The translations under genes were made by a program, and so were the position numbers. DNA of 64,000 bases from the NCBI GenBank assembly GCA_030512295.1, contig JAULSR010000004.1:2852001-2916000 (forward strand). Direction: 5' to 3'. Source of the stretch: Bombardia bombarda (lineage: Eukaryota > Ascomycota > Sordariomycetes > Sordariales > Lasiosphaeriaceae). The notes beneath the pieces are model-generated. The model worked only from the letters and a program-made list of their open reading frames with translations. It did no database searches and was not told the origin of the DNA. Positions 33,698-44,920 of this stretch are shown piece by piece (the stretch's first letter is position 1; each line of letters opens with the position of its first letter).

Positions 33698-35999
33698 AGA
33701 GCTTGTAGAATAGCCTCACTCCCTGGGGCGTGGTTGGTGAACGGGCCCCAAAGAGCAGAGCAGGCCAGGCCAGCGACAGCAAGCAAAGCGCGCCGACCCA
33801 TTGCCGAAAAGAAAAGAAATACCCAGCAAGAGCGCGCCAGTAACAGCAGCAGGGATGTCGGATGTCCCTCTCACCCATCTCACGCAGCCTCCTTCCTCAA
33901 AGCGGATATGACGACAGGGAGAGTGCTCCATACGATCAGCATCCTGCCGTTGCACCAGGGTGCCTCTGACAGGGCCAGAAGCCAATAGTGGCGGTAGCTT
34001 TGGCTAGAAAACGGGGGAAAACGCTTTGATGCTCTGGGGCAAAGCGCTCCTTTGGGACTGACCAACAGCGACGAGGACCCCGGCTCCCGCTTCTTTTGGA
34101 CAAGCCACGCTGCTCGACGCTCGCGCGCTATCACCGTCCTTTCCAAACGGGAAAGCCATTATGGTCTGTTATGAACTAGCAAGATACTTGGTGGGTTTAG
34201 TCCCACTCCACTCGTCGACGGCTCGTCTCGTCCTTGCGTGTCTGGTCTGGCAAATCCCGGACACACCATCTCCTGTCCGGTACGCTGCCTACATCCCACA
34301 TCGGTTACTCCTGACCGTGTTGGGCGAGTCTCTTGGCGCTTATCATGTATGTTCATCTGTTCTCCTCTCGCTCCACAAGAGCCCGGCCTTCCGATCTAAT
34401 TCCCGCTTCGGTGGCTAAGTGCATGGTGAACCAGCAGGAGCTTGCCACTTGCCGAGCGCCCTCGGTACCGAGCCACATTGAACCTACAAGTTCATCTGCC
34501 AGCGTGAATGCGAGAGAGAGAAAAAGGATACCTGAAAGGCAACGTAATAGCCAGCACATGCCAGGTAAACACGGACGCACATATATGGTATACATCTCTT
34601 AACTACTGCTTATAACGGAGCTTCCATAACAGCTGACCGCAACGGGTGTATGGAAACTTGGGCCGAGGTTCACACGAGTGCTGAAAGCCACTCATAATGC
34701 CGGCAGGTGGCTTCCCAGTATTTCTTGTCGGCTGAAAGGAGAAAAAGACCGTTTGCGATCGTCTGTGAGCTCGGATGCTTTCCCTAGATGTCCATCTCTT
34801 GCTCCCCGTTCCATCACTCGCCGTGTGTCGAGTGTCTGTGTGTGTGTGCAGGATCCATGGGCAGCTTCGGCCACATAAAACTCTGTCCAACAGGCCAGGG
34901 AGATTGCGGGCAGTGCCCGAGGTGGGAGCGAGCGAGACACACTGTGTGCCCTTTAACCTCGCAATCTCGCACCGTAGAACGTTACAGGAAGCGAACGCTG
35001 CAGCTGCTGTGTGTCGATGGATGTGCCTGTGTTATGTTTTGTCAGCATGGCTGCCATGACGCCTCAGTTACCTCCTACCTCGACCCGTTATTGAGCAAAC
35101 CGAATAGAAATCCTAGTTATGTTCAACGAGGGAATTTGCAGTAGGTCGTGTACCTCGCCGAACATAAAATTCTTTGCTTGGACAACCCGGATGTTCGACC
35201 ACGGGTATCTGCAGCTGGACGACAAAGACACGCGGAGGCGAGCATGATCATGCGTGAACCTCTGCCGAGTTTCCCAACGCTCCGGTTATGGTTGAAAGGT
35301 TGGCCGGGGGGTTTCACACCAGCGGCCCGCCCACGGCACTAGGCAAACGCTTCGTCGTCCCGAGAAATCTTGGCCTCAAGTTTGCCACAACGAAGTGGCC
35401 CAATGATGGGATTGAAGGCGCCTCCGACTTAACGACCTGGCTTGCATCCTCACCATGGTCGAGTTGAAGGCAACCCATGTTAATCGCTTTCTGAGTGCCT
35501 TACTTTCGCACGGGACCAGCAAACAGGGTCCAGAGCTATGCCGTTGAGACTGGGATAAGACAGGAGGGACAGGACTGCTTCGCCCCGCTGCAAATTGCCT
35601 CGACTTTAGACCCACTCACCCCCGATGTAACACGAGGATACAGGAATAAATATATATCAAACGACAAGGTCAAGATTCGGCATCGTTATCCCCACTCGAT
35701 CCTGTTATGTCTAAGATCTGGCACTTGATGAGATGCGAGGTGCAATAGACATCATCTCAGGAGGATGTTTCAATGAAGTCCTTGGAATATGCTTGAATCT
35801 TTATGGCGATCGACTGCGGTCAAAAGCTGACAGATGATGCTGGCTGGCGATTCTTGTTTCTGCCAAGTCGTTAACATTGTTTTGGGTTGGTCTTCTCTCA
35901 ACTTTGTATCCTTCCGTGGGGTGATCTACAATTCGGCGTGGGTAGTCGTTACTGTCTTCAAATGTCACTAGCAAGCTAGTGGAGGACAAATGTTCGGGA

Positions 36000-38900
36000 A
36001 TTTCCATGCTGCATCGTTCGATGAGGTTATCCGTAAGGGACGATCAATTGACCAGCTGAAGGTGGGTGATTGCAGAATGGAACTCGCAGCACTTAATCCA
36101 TGATGCCATCGAGGTCGGTGGTGCAAAACTCTAGTAGCTCTCTTAGCCCTCAATTATTTGTTGTTACGGACGTAAGGCTACGCTCTGCACTGAGTAGTGA
36201 CTGGCCGCACTCTATAACGACTTGCTCGCTTTGATGCAGGATCGAGGACGGGGAAAAGAAGATGATGTGGGTTTGCGGCAGGGTGCAGATTGGCTGTCGG
36301 CGTATCCGTAAAAGTATCTCGGTGAGAACGATGGATGCCCATGCATAAACATTTTTTTTTCTCTCACCGAGGGTGGCCCGCTACATGGGTACAAAACATG
36401 TGAGATGTTCGTGCGTGAAATATGGTTCCGAGTTCCGATGTATAGTTTTCCGCCGGCGGGTGCCCTCTGTCGCCATTCAAGGGCCTGATTACTGTGCTGA
36501 ATCTGAATTCTGGAATGACCAAGTGCGGCACAACCGTAAATGCATCTAGTCTAGGGAGTGACCATATTGCCTTCCGGGATTTCGAGCTAATCTCCCTCGA
36601 GATAAAGCGATCAAATATGTTTCAGGAACTGATCAACTGTGTGGACTATGAGTACCTGTAGCCGAAAATAACTGATTGTATCACCAATGTCGACTATGAC
36701 CGATTATGCATTGATGATACAGCTTGAAGGGGCCAAAAAGGGCCATATAGAACTAGTACGGCCATTGACCTACCGTTATCTCGATTTGGTTGACCTAGGT
36801 TGAGGCGCGTGGAGGTGAGGTTGAATTAAACACCTTGTCAGGACATTTTCTTTTCAGGATAAAGAAACAAGCCTGACATCTTGAGTGAATTCAGACTTGA
36901 GCCGTTCAGAGAACTGAATGTAACTTCAGGCGCAAACCATGAAGCGACAGATCCCGAAGACGGAGATCGGGAAAATATGAGCAGCTCGTCTAAGTAAGCG
37001 ACACGCGGTGCCTTCTTGGATCTAGACCATCAAACTTTGGAAGCTTCGACAATACGAGATGGCGGTTTGGTTGCACAATATCCTGAGGCTGAAGGTGTAA
37101 GAACACTAGCACTGTCGTTTTCTTAATTGTGCGCGCCGGAAATGGAGTGATTTAGCGAGCGATGACGGGTAGCATGGACAGCCCCTGCGGAAGGGCCCTG
37201 GCTGACATTTATGAAGCTGTATCAACCCGTCTTTATCGCCATGCAGGACTAACGTGGGACATTTGGAACAGTGGCTTGAACGGGGTAAGATCATGTCTTG
37301 CCCTTATAACCCAAAACAACATGGAATGAGACTAGTCGCCATATTTTTGAAGACATACCTTGTGATTCGGTTTCAGAGTAGAATGTGTACTTTATTCTCC
37401 TCTCAGTAGAACAATATGTGTTATATTGGACTAATTGTGCTAACCTGCATGATCTTGAGGCTTTTGTCCAGTCTCGACTCAGTGAAAGTTGCGCATCTTG
37501 TGTGAATAGTAGGTCAATATTAATGTTGAGAAAGAAAGGAGGCAACCCCGGTCTCGGGGACCGCAATTATTCTCCGAGGCCTGTGTTCTCAATGTCGAGA
37601 AGTTGGTGGTCAAGGTTGCAAACATGTGAAATGTTAGACCAATGGAAACAGTGCATTGCTTGGGAGAGAACAAGCCGTGTGCTAAACTCGCTGCACATGC
37701 CGCACCAGGACGTAGAGCCCGGGGTCAGGAACCACCTCCCTGGACCTGTCTCGAAATCCCATCCAAAGCTGGATTCATCGGGTCATTTGCCGCCCTAGTG
37801 TCTGTGGCGTCGAAGTTCCAGGTCATTTTTTCGGCTCAGGCCGAGAGCCCCATCTTGTGGCTGCAACTGGAGCCGTATCCTCCTCATCGGGGTAATGGGT
37901 TTATTTCTACTTGTAGGCCTCATGATTGTTGTTCAAAAGAGAGTCGTTGGCCCTGCCTCGTGACCTTCTTCAGGTGCTCGCATAAACCAATTTGGAACTG
38001 ACAACCTGGTACGAAGGCGATATTTGGATTTTAGGCCAACTCCTTCACGGGCGTTTGGGGTAGACAAGAGTATGGGGATGGTGTCTAGTGCATTGCAGAA
38101 TGAACAAGGACCAGCGACATCGCGGTTGGGAGCAGAAACACTGCGAGTAGCCTCCATGTTCTTCGGGACGTGAAGGATGCATCCGCGATGGTGTCGTGGG
38201 AGGAAGCAGGACGCTCAACTCTCGTAGTTTTTAACCACTCCGCACATAGGGCTCGGGGGATCATCGTTGTGGGCGAGCCGGTTTCCGTGACAAAAGGCAA
38301 GATCCTTGCGCTGGATTGGTCCAAGGTGCAGCAGCATGTCAGTGGTGACACGGGTGAACTACCGAGATCTGTGGCTCGGAACCTGGTTGAGCTTGGAAAA
38401 TCATCAGACATCAATGCCGGTTTGGATGCGCCAAGACAACGCACGGATCAGTAGACGATCCCGACATGGGAGATCCAGCAGTCCCCCTTGCTTCCTGGAC
38501 CGAATTCGAGGTTGTGCGAGCACAGAAGTTTGAGGCTTGCAATCGATATTGCACAAGGTGAGCGGCGGTGTGACACGAAAACACAACTCCCCAAGGTACC
38601 TGCCTCGATGGAGCTGGCCAGCCCGGACGAAGCTCCAAGTCGGCACGTCGACACCGCTGGCAAGCTAGCAAGTCTAGTTGAGCTCGCGGATGCACCACGA
38701 CAACCTCCGCCACCCACACCCTACAGCGGGACCCTGGGAGGGAGCCCTATCGACAATTTCGTGGTTGAGCCTGGACCTAGCGCGGTGCAGCTGTTGGGGA
38801 CCCGTCGCATCTGAGTGCGAAGCGTTTCTGTACGGCCGTAGATCGTGGCTAGGGGGGATCCCAAGTCTACCGACATAATTTTCAATCGCCCTCTGGTCGC

Positions 38901-39399
38901 TCGGTTGTTAGTACCAGGATTTGGGCTTAGACCTAGAGTGCAATATCGAAGCTTGGGGGTGATGCGGCATGTGAGCTGCATCATCCCACAATCGACTATG
39001 TGCAGTCTGTACATACATACCTAGCGAGGCAGCTAAGCGCATTGCAGTGCGATGAGGTTGTTCACCGCCTCAGCGGTCCAGTCAAAGATGAGTATTGAGG
39101 TTGACAGCACGCCGCGCCATGCATGCAGAAAGGCGTTGGCAACTGGCAGGAGAGCAGCTTCAATTGGCGAACAAAGCCGATCGCACATAGTACGTATTTT
39201 TTTGAGGTGCATGACCTATGATGTTATGGTTCCCACGCTCTGCAACCAGGAGGGATCTTGCCTCCCAGCCAAGTCGGCGAGAAGAACCTCAACGAACATG
39301 ACGAAAAGGCCAAGCCTCCTGACCTAGAGCTTGCGATCCACCAGACACGACACCAAACTTTCATTAATCGAACCATCGATTAATCAAACGGATCGAAGG
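36000..39399. other. gene desert, third part, with one weakly protein-like frame
   Basis: No gene is established. The plus-strand frame from 38170 to 38816 is open apart from one TAG at 38452-38454 and looks moderately protein-like (for example VGEPVSVTKGKILALDW, LPRSVARNLVELGKSS, SRHVDTAGKLASLVELADA). No known domain, start context or splice sites support it, and the minus strand is also open here. Confidence 0.35.
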
Positions 39400-41106
39400 G
39401 AAGGAGCGCTGAATGCTAGGATCGCCTCGCTTTCTCTTGATTAGACCGTCTAGGGACAGCAGCCACAGCCCTAGGCAGGCGGGAAGGAACGCGCCTTCCC
39501 GGGAAGTTCTCAGCTGAGGGCCTGGTGGAGAACCTGTCGCCAGAAGGCGGGAGTGGGGAAACCCCCATTCGCCGCAAGGCACAAAGCACGGAACTCTTTC
39601 AAAGGTCGTACCTGCCTGTCCGCTCGGCAAGGAGGGAGGCAAGGCGATGGATGGCGACTGCCCGGTTGGGATCGCCCCCCGAAGATTGGGTATCACAGAT
39701 GCCGGGCTACCACAGGTTCTACCTGGCTTGTCGCGTTCAACCTGGAACTTCGACTTCGTCCAAATTCGGACCCGACACCCCGCTCCAGCTGCTGAGGCGG
39801 GCCGTTTTGGTGGCCGGGCGATTGGGCCCTCGTCTCACCCCACAATCAATACCTCAGGTATTTTCTATTCACAGCTTCGCACCTTCCCTCCGACTCAAAT
39901 CTGTAACTCGGGGGCAGTTACCCAATGTGGGGAATTGGGTTGGCGGCCGCCTCCGGCTGTGCCTTCCAAATGGACAGTGGGACCCACTGCCCTGGGAGCC
40001 TGGTAATAATGGAAGGAAGTGGCGACGGGCGCCAGAACGCCATCACCGACTGACTGCCAACGTGCCGTAAACCCCAAACTGGAATGGAACCTGGAACATA
40101 ACCTACCACCAAAGAGAAAAAGTCGACAGTTGCTCGCCCTATTCGGCCTCCTTCATGAATCTCCATCATTACCGACAATTCTTTCCGCGCATCAAGCGAT
40201 GTGCGACAACCTCGATGCACCATGGGCGTCAAGCAAGAAGCAGACGCGAGCAGGCCGTTAGATGGTACCTGAGTGTCTGGGTACTGGAATGCTCGGTGCC
40301 GTGCATGGGCACTTGGTGTTCTGCAAAGCACGAGCCATCGGACAAGCTGCCCTGGGACTTGGGGCGCCCACCCAGTCTGTCTTCATGTCAGCAGCAACTC
40401 ACCATTCGCCATCTGCCATTTCCATGCTATTTGCTATTTCATTTCTTACCTACTATATGTTTACTATATGTTCTAATGTCTGTCGAGGAGGCCGGCATCA
40501 TGCTGGGTTTTCGTCCAAAGCCAGTGGATCTAGAGTTGGCTGGAGCTGGTGTGGACGCGGGGGCCCGTCCCTCTCGCGACGTGCGCGCAGTAAGTCACGT
40601 ACGCAATCCGGGCCCTCGGGGTCGCGCTGACGCTGCAAGCCAGGGCGGGGGCCGACAGCGGATTGTCGTCGGGGATCTTGGGACCCTGGCCTCCGAGGTT
40701 GATCTCTATTTGTAAGTGCTTGTACATCATGGTCCGCTTGACAGCAACGGCCAATACGTCCGTATCTGGTGTACAGGCAATATTCTCTGTTGAACCACAC
40801 TCGTGCGGGTGTCCAGCAAGCATCGCTCACACTCCACTACCTCCGCCTTGAGAATTGCCCATCAAGATGCTTGATCCCTGGGAGCCGATGCATCTCGGAT
40901 GGGATTGGTAGCTTTACCTGGCGTGTTTACTATGCCGCTTAAGTCCAGAGAAGCACTACATCAATACATACACAACTCTGTGATATGTATGGTATGGGTG
41001 TGCCCTGCTGCGAGACAGTGGGTAGCCACCTACCTCCCTACCTTGGGCAAAGGTACCCATCTACTTCCATCACAGCCCTTGCGACACCAATGCAAGTGCA
41101 TGACTA

Positions 41107-41148
41107 CCGTACCTACCTACCTACCCAGCTACCGACCTACCTGCTCAA
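41107..41148. repeat. ACCTACC microsatellite
   Basis: A run of TACC units with a few interruptions. It is the complement of the GTAG repeat at 3035. Confidence 0.7.
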
Positions 41149-41203
41149 GCCTGCAACTGCACTTGTGATTCAGGTACTTGCACCCTCCGTAGTTGAGGTT
41201 TGC

Positions 41204-41260
41204 GGTCTAAAATCCGCGGTCGCGGTCTGCGGTCTGGCCTCTACGGTCTGCGGTTTGCCT
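41204..41260. repeat. GCGGTCTG imperfect repeat
   Basis: Five to six spaced copies of GCGGTCT or GCGGTTT within 57 bases, in the Medusa upstream desert. Their role is unknown. Confidence 0.65.
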
Positions 41261-44200
41261 ACGACTATGGCTGCAGTTCCGACTGCAAATACCCCTTATC
41301 CATGGCAGCTGGCTCCGGGGAGCCAGGTACAGTGTGGCATGGATGTGTTATCCAATGTGGTTGCCGTATTCGTTATGATGCCTGCGTCTTGCGAAAAACT
41401 GTTTAGCTCGTTACGTCTCAGTTCTTTCAAGGACTGCCCATCATCCACTACTGGCAAGTTACCGGTCAGAGAAGGGCCAACATCGATAGCACTATTGGCA
41501 TTGCCTTATGTATTCAACGTCTCGCTGTCCAAGAAGCATTCCCATTTCTATCATTCTTTTTAGAGCTCAATTACCACCAGCCCTTCTGGCAGTCATACTT
41601 CGCTAGCTTTATCGGCTTCAATATTTACTTGACACTACAGCAAGTGTCAAGCATTCTTGTTCGACGATCGCTTTCATCTTCATTACCTGGTCGAGTTCAA
41701 ATCCCGCTTCCTATTTCAAGCTGCAGCAACTGAACTGTTGATGACCTGCTACAGGCCTTGTATGAGTATATCCTCTTGCGATTGATAGACTGAGAAGCAA
41801 CCTGAAGCATCCTACCCAGAGCACTAGAAGCTACCGTCAGCAGACCCAGGACTGTGGCTACCCACAGACGAATTTGCAACGCCAACAGCAGCCTACTTCT
41901 TTCGGCAGATTATGTGCACTAGACTCTAGGACCGCCTAGCCCTCAACTGGACAACAACGACGGCTGCTTCTAGGTGGCGGAGACGGCAGTGTCATCTGGC
42001 GGAGAGGAGGCAAACGAAGTTGCGACAAGCATTGCCGGTAAGTTCCGATATTTGGTCTTGTTTTGCGACTCCACTGCCCCCTTTCCCAGTCGGTCTTCAG
42101 CTATGCAGCGCGCTGCAGCGGCGGCGGTGTTTTGAGAGGCCAAGGCTCTGTCGCTCTTGGGCTTCTCACCTGCTGCTTTAGCGTCGCCGCCAACTCGGAG
42201 CTATCAGCGGCAAGGCACGCCAGCCCGAGGGAGTCGAAGCGCTGGTTGTAGAGGGGTTCACGCGCCAGTACACGCGCGGTTGGCATCTGTCCGCAAGACA
42301 CTGTCATCTGCGTTTCTAGCAAATATCCAACCTCGTCATGCTTCGCTTTTGGGATGCGATGTCCAGAATAGCATCAAAGCTTCTTCGTAACCCTACACCC
42401 TAGAATCATTATTGCATTATGCGGCGAAGCACTATCTCACTCCTTTACAGTGCGTCGTTGTCTGATTTCCCGGCGATCCCCCCACGATCGTCCAATAGCT
42501 TTTCGATACTCTTAGGTGGTAGCGTCTTCAGCCAATCAGCCATCATCCTGCCGGGGCTGCACTGCACGCTTGCCAATCCAAACAGGACACCCTCTTTCTG
42601 GACTGGCTTGTCGGCTGATCTACGACTGGTTATTTGTCCGAGCCTCTCAGGCCTCCGTTGTCGGGCAAGTAAGTTGTAGGTTAGAAAGGCGGTCGGTAGT
42701 GCTGCCAGCCATCTGGCGCACTAACAGCTTTCATCGACGGCTGTCATCAGTTAGCTCACTCCCTTTTTCGACTGAGGACCGTAGGGTTGTTGGATGAAGT
42801 GAAGACCACGCGCAACCTCCTGGATCACAGGGATTGAACAAGCGCTGCACTGCTACCCAGCTGATCTGGGATTCGAGATACACGAAAAGGAGATCTCCCT
42901 CCCCCCTGTGCGTGCAGCTTCTGCCCCCACCGTCCAATGGTCGCCGTTACTAACAAGCCCCGCAGGGTATTATCCCTGCAAGAATTCCTCCCACTGGGTT
43001 CCCAACCATTCAGCCAGCCAGCCTAGTCCCCGACCAGCAGCGCTCCTGACACCCCACGGGCGTGCATTCTGGAAAACCGCCAGGTTGCCCGTCGTCGACT
43101 TACATCCACTAGTCTTCCCGTCGTGAGTACCTACCGCCCAGTCAACATCCCTGCCCTCACATCCCGCCCACTCTTTGCTTTTCCAACCTCGCAGAGCTCC
43201 CTCCTTGCTCACCAGAGCACTCCCCATGGTCTCTATAATATCATTTTGATTGATCTCCAAGCTTGCACTTTTCTTCTGGCGGTCTCCAAAATTTCACTCC
43301 CAGCCCTCCCCAGTGTCTCTCCTGTTTTTTTATTTTTTTTTATTTTTTTTTTTTATAATACGCCAGGAGAGGCCGAAGAAGTCTACTGGAAAAGTATTTT
43401 ACCTCTCCCACGCTACAATTCTGTCTCCCATCCTTGCAGCCTAACACTTCATTGGGAGTCAGTCTCCACCCTCCAACGACCCTTGCATGATCCGCATCTC
43501 TTTAGAGACAATGGAATCTTGCATTCAACGGCCGGACAACTTTCTATCCCTGTTCATCCGCTTTCCATAATACTTGCCGGTCCAACGTCGTCATCTGTGC
43601 GGTCTTGATAAGATCAAGAGACCGCGATCGGGGACGACGCAGTAAAAAGAAGGGCCCAAGTTCCCCACATCAGGTGCTCCTTTTAACAGAAGCCGAGCTA
43701 GAGGTTGTGTGGCAAGGGCGTGGACGATAGGGCGGGGAAGCGGATGATTCGCGTCATGTCTGCTGTCTGATACGCTTTTCAAGATACTGAACAACATTCC
43801 TGTGCGAATTTGTCGCCTACTTCGCCAGCACTCCAACCTTTCTGAGTTATGCAACGTGTGGTCTGTCTTTAACCTCTGGTTTCCCATATGTGGGCTATTC
43901 TTTTCCCCCAATCCTCTACTCTCAAAACCCCCAGAAACGTAGTGTTTCGATCTTGTCTTGCACCGCTCATCTTTGCTCCATCTTGTTTCTCCCTATTATT
44001 TGCCCAGCCGTCAACAAACAAGCCACACATCAACATACTCTGTCTGTGTCTGACATCCCGCCATATAAACAGTCTCGGGATAGGCGCATACGATCAAGTC
44101 TCGTTTCCGGCACTAAAGACCCCGTGTGAACCAAGAGTCACCCTTGCCAGAAAGATCTTTGTACTACCAGACCAAAATTTGTAAGCAAGAGCCGTTTCAT

Positions 44201-44920
44201 GCCCCTGGCGTAGCATGCCCTGCTGTCGTGAATGATCACTGTTGGTGTGGATTATTTTGTTGGAATACTGCTCGGGCAGCCCGATCCTGACAACAACGCG
44301 AACATAGGCTCACCTTTATTCTCTCAGGTTCGCGACACGAGCTCGATTGTCTTCTGACAATATCGTCGGATCCTACGTACGGTGTGTAAACCCTCGATCA
44401 AGAGCCTGCTTGTCGTTCTTGAGACAAGGTTCGCCTGCTGCGCATCTCTTTCTCTAAGGGATTCCATACCAACGGGCCAGTAAAGGAAGGGTCCTTTGGT
44501 ATCACGAAACTACTCGCCTTGGCACTATCAAGACATACTGGCTTCTATATAGCAGCCGGCCTCCATTAGCTTGTTTGTCACCAGCAGGGAGGGCTGCCAT
44601 CTGTTCTGCTGAACATTCTTCGGTGAGTTACGGTTTGTTCATCGTGTAGAACCGCGCCCATGTTCTACATTTAGACTGTTGTTGACGATAATAGCCCTGA
44701 CGCACATGCGCTGACGAGATCTCAACAGGCGCAAAAGTTCGAACCAGTCAACTTCGAAAACATATCCGGAGAAGATTAGGAAACCGTCAGCGATATATCG
44801 ATTCACCACATACCATCGAGCATCGCTTGCCACTATTGGTCCTTCAAGCATCATCTTAGCTCTAGTGTATCGGAACATCTTCATCAGAGACCAAAACGAT
44901 TTTGAGCCAAATCAGTTTGG

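Larger units (their letters stand above)
31501..35999. other. gene desert, second part, with homopolymer tracts
   Basis: No supportable gene. The longest frame (32103-31507, minus, 198 codons) has low-complexity Phe/Ser/Lys runs caused by poly-T and GAAAC repeats and no domain. The stretch holds a GAAAC repeat near 32027-32050, a G-rich run near 32677-32690, a T tract at 32809-32827 and a C tract at 33682-33697. Confidence 0.45.
39400..44920. other. gene desert, fourth part, and long upstream region of the Medusa gene
   Basis: No convincing coding gene. Between about 42.9 and 44.9 kb the plus strand is rich in C and T with T tracts (43325-43357) and many short upstream frames, which suits a long 5' leader or promoter of the Medusa gene at 44921. 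The transcription start cannot be placed. A GCGGTCTG-type repeat lies at 41204-41260 and an ACCTACC run at 41107-41148. Confidence 0.4.

Noticed and set aside
39525..40070. 181-codon plus frame in the gene desert
   Set aside because: Arg/Pro/Leu-rich composition typical of non-coding GC-rich DNA, overlapping equally open frames on both strands.
41107..41148. CRISPR-like or telomere-like array
   Set aside because: TACC units are a simple microsatellite; there are no spacers and no TTAGGG array.
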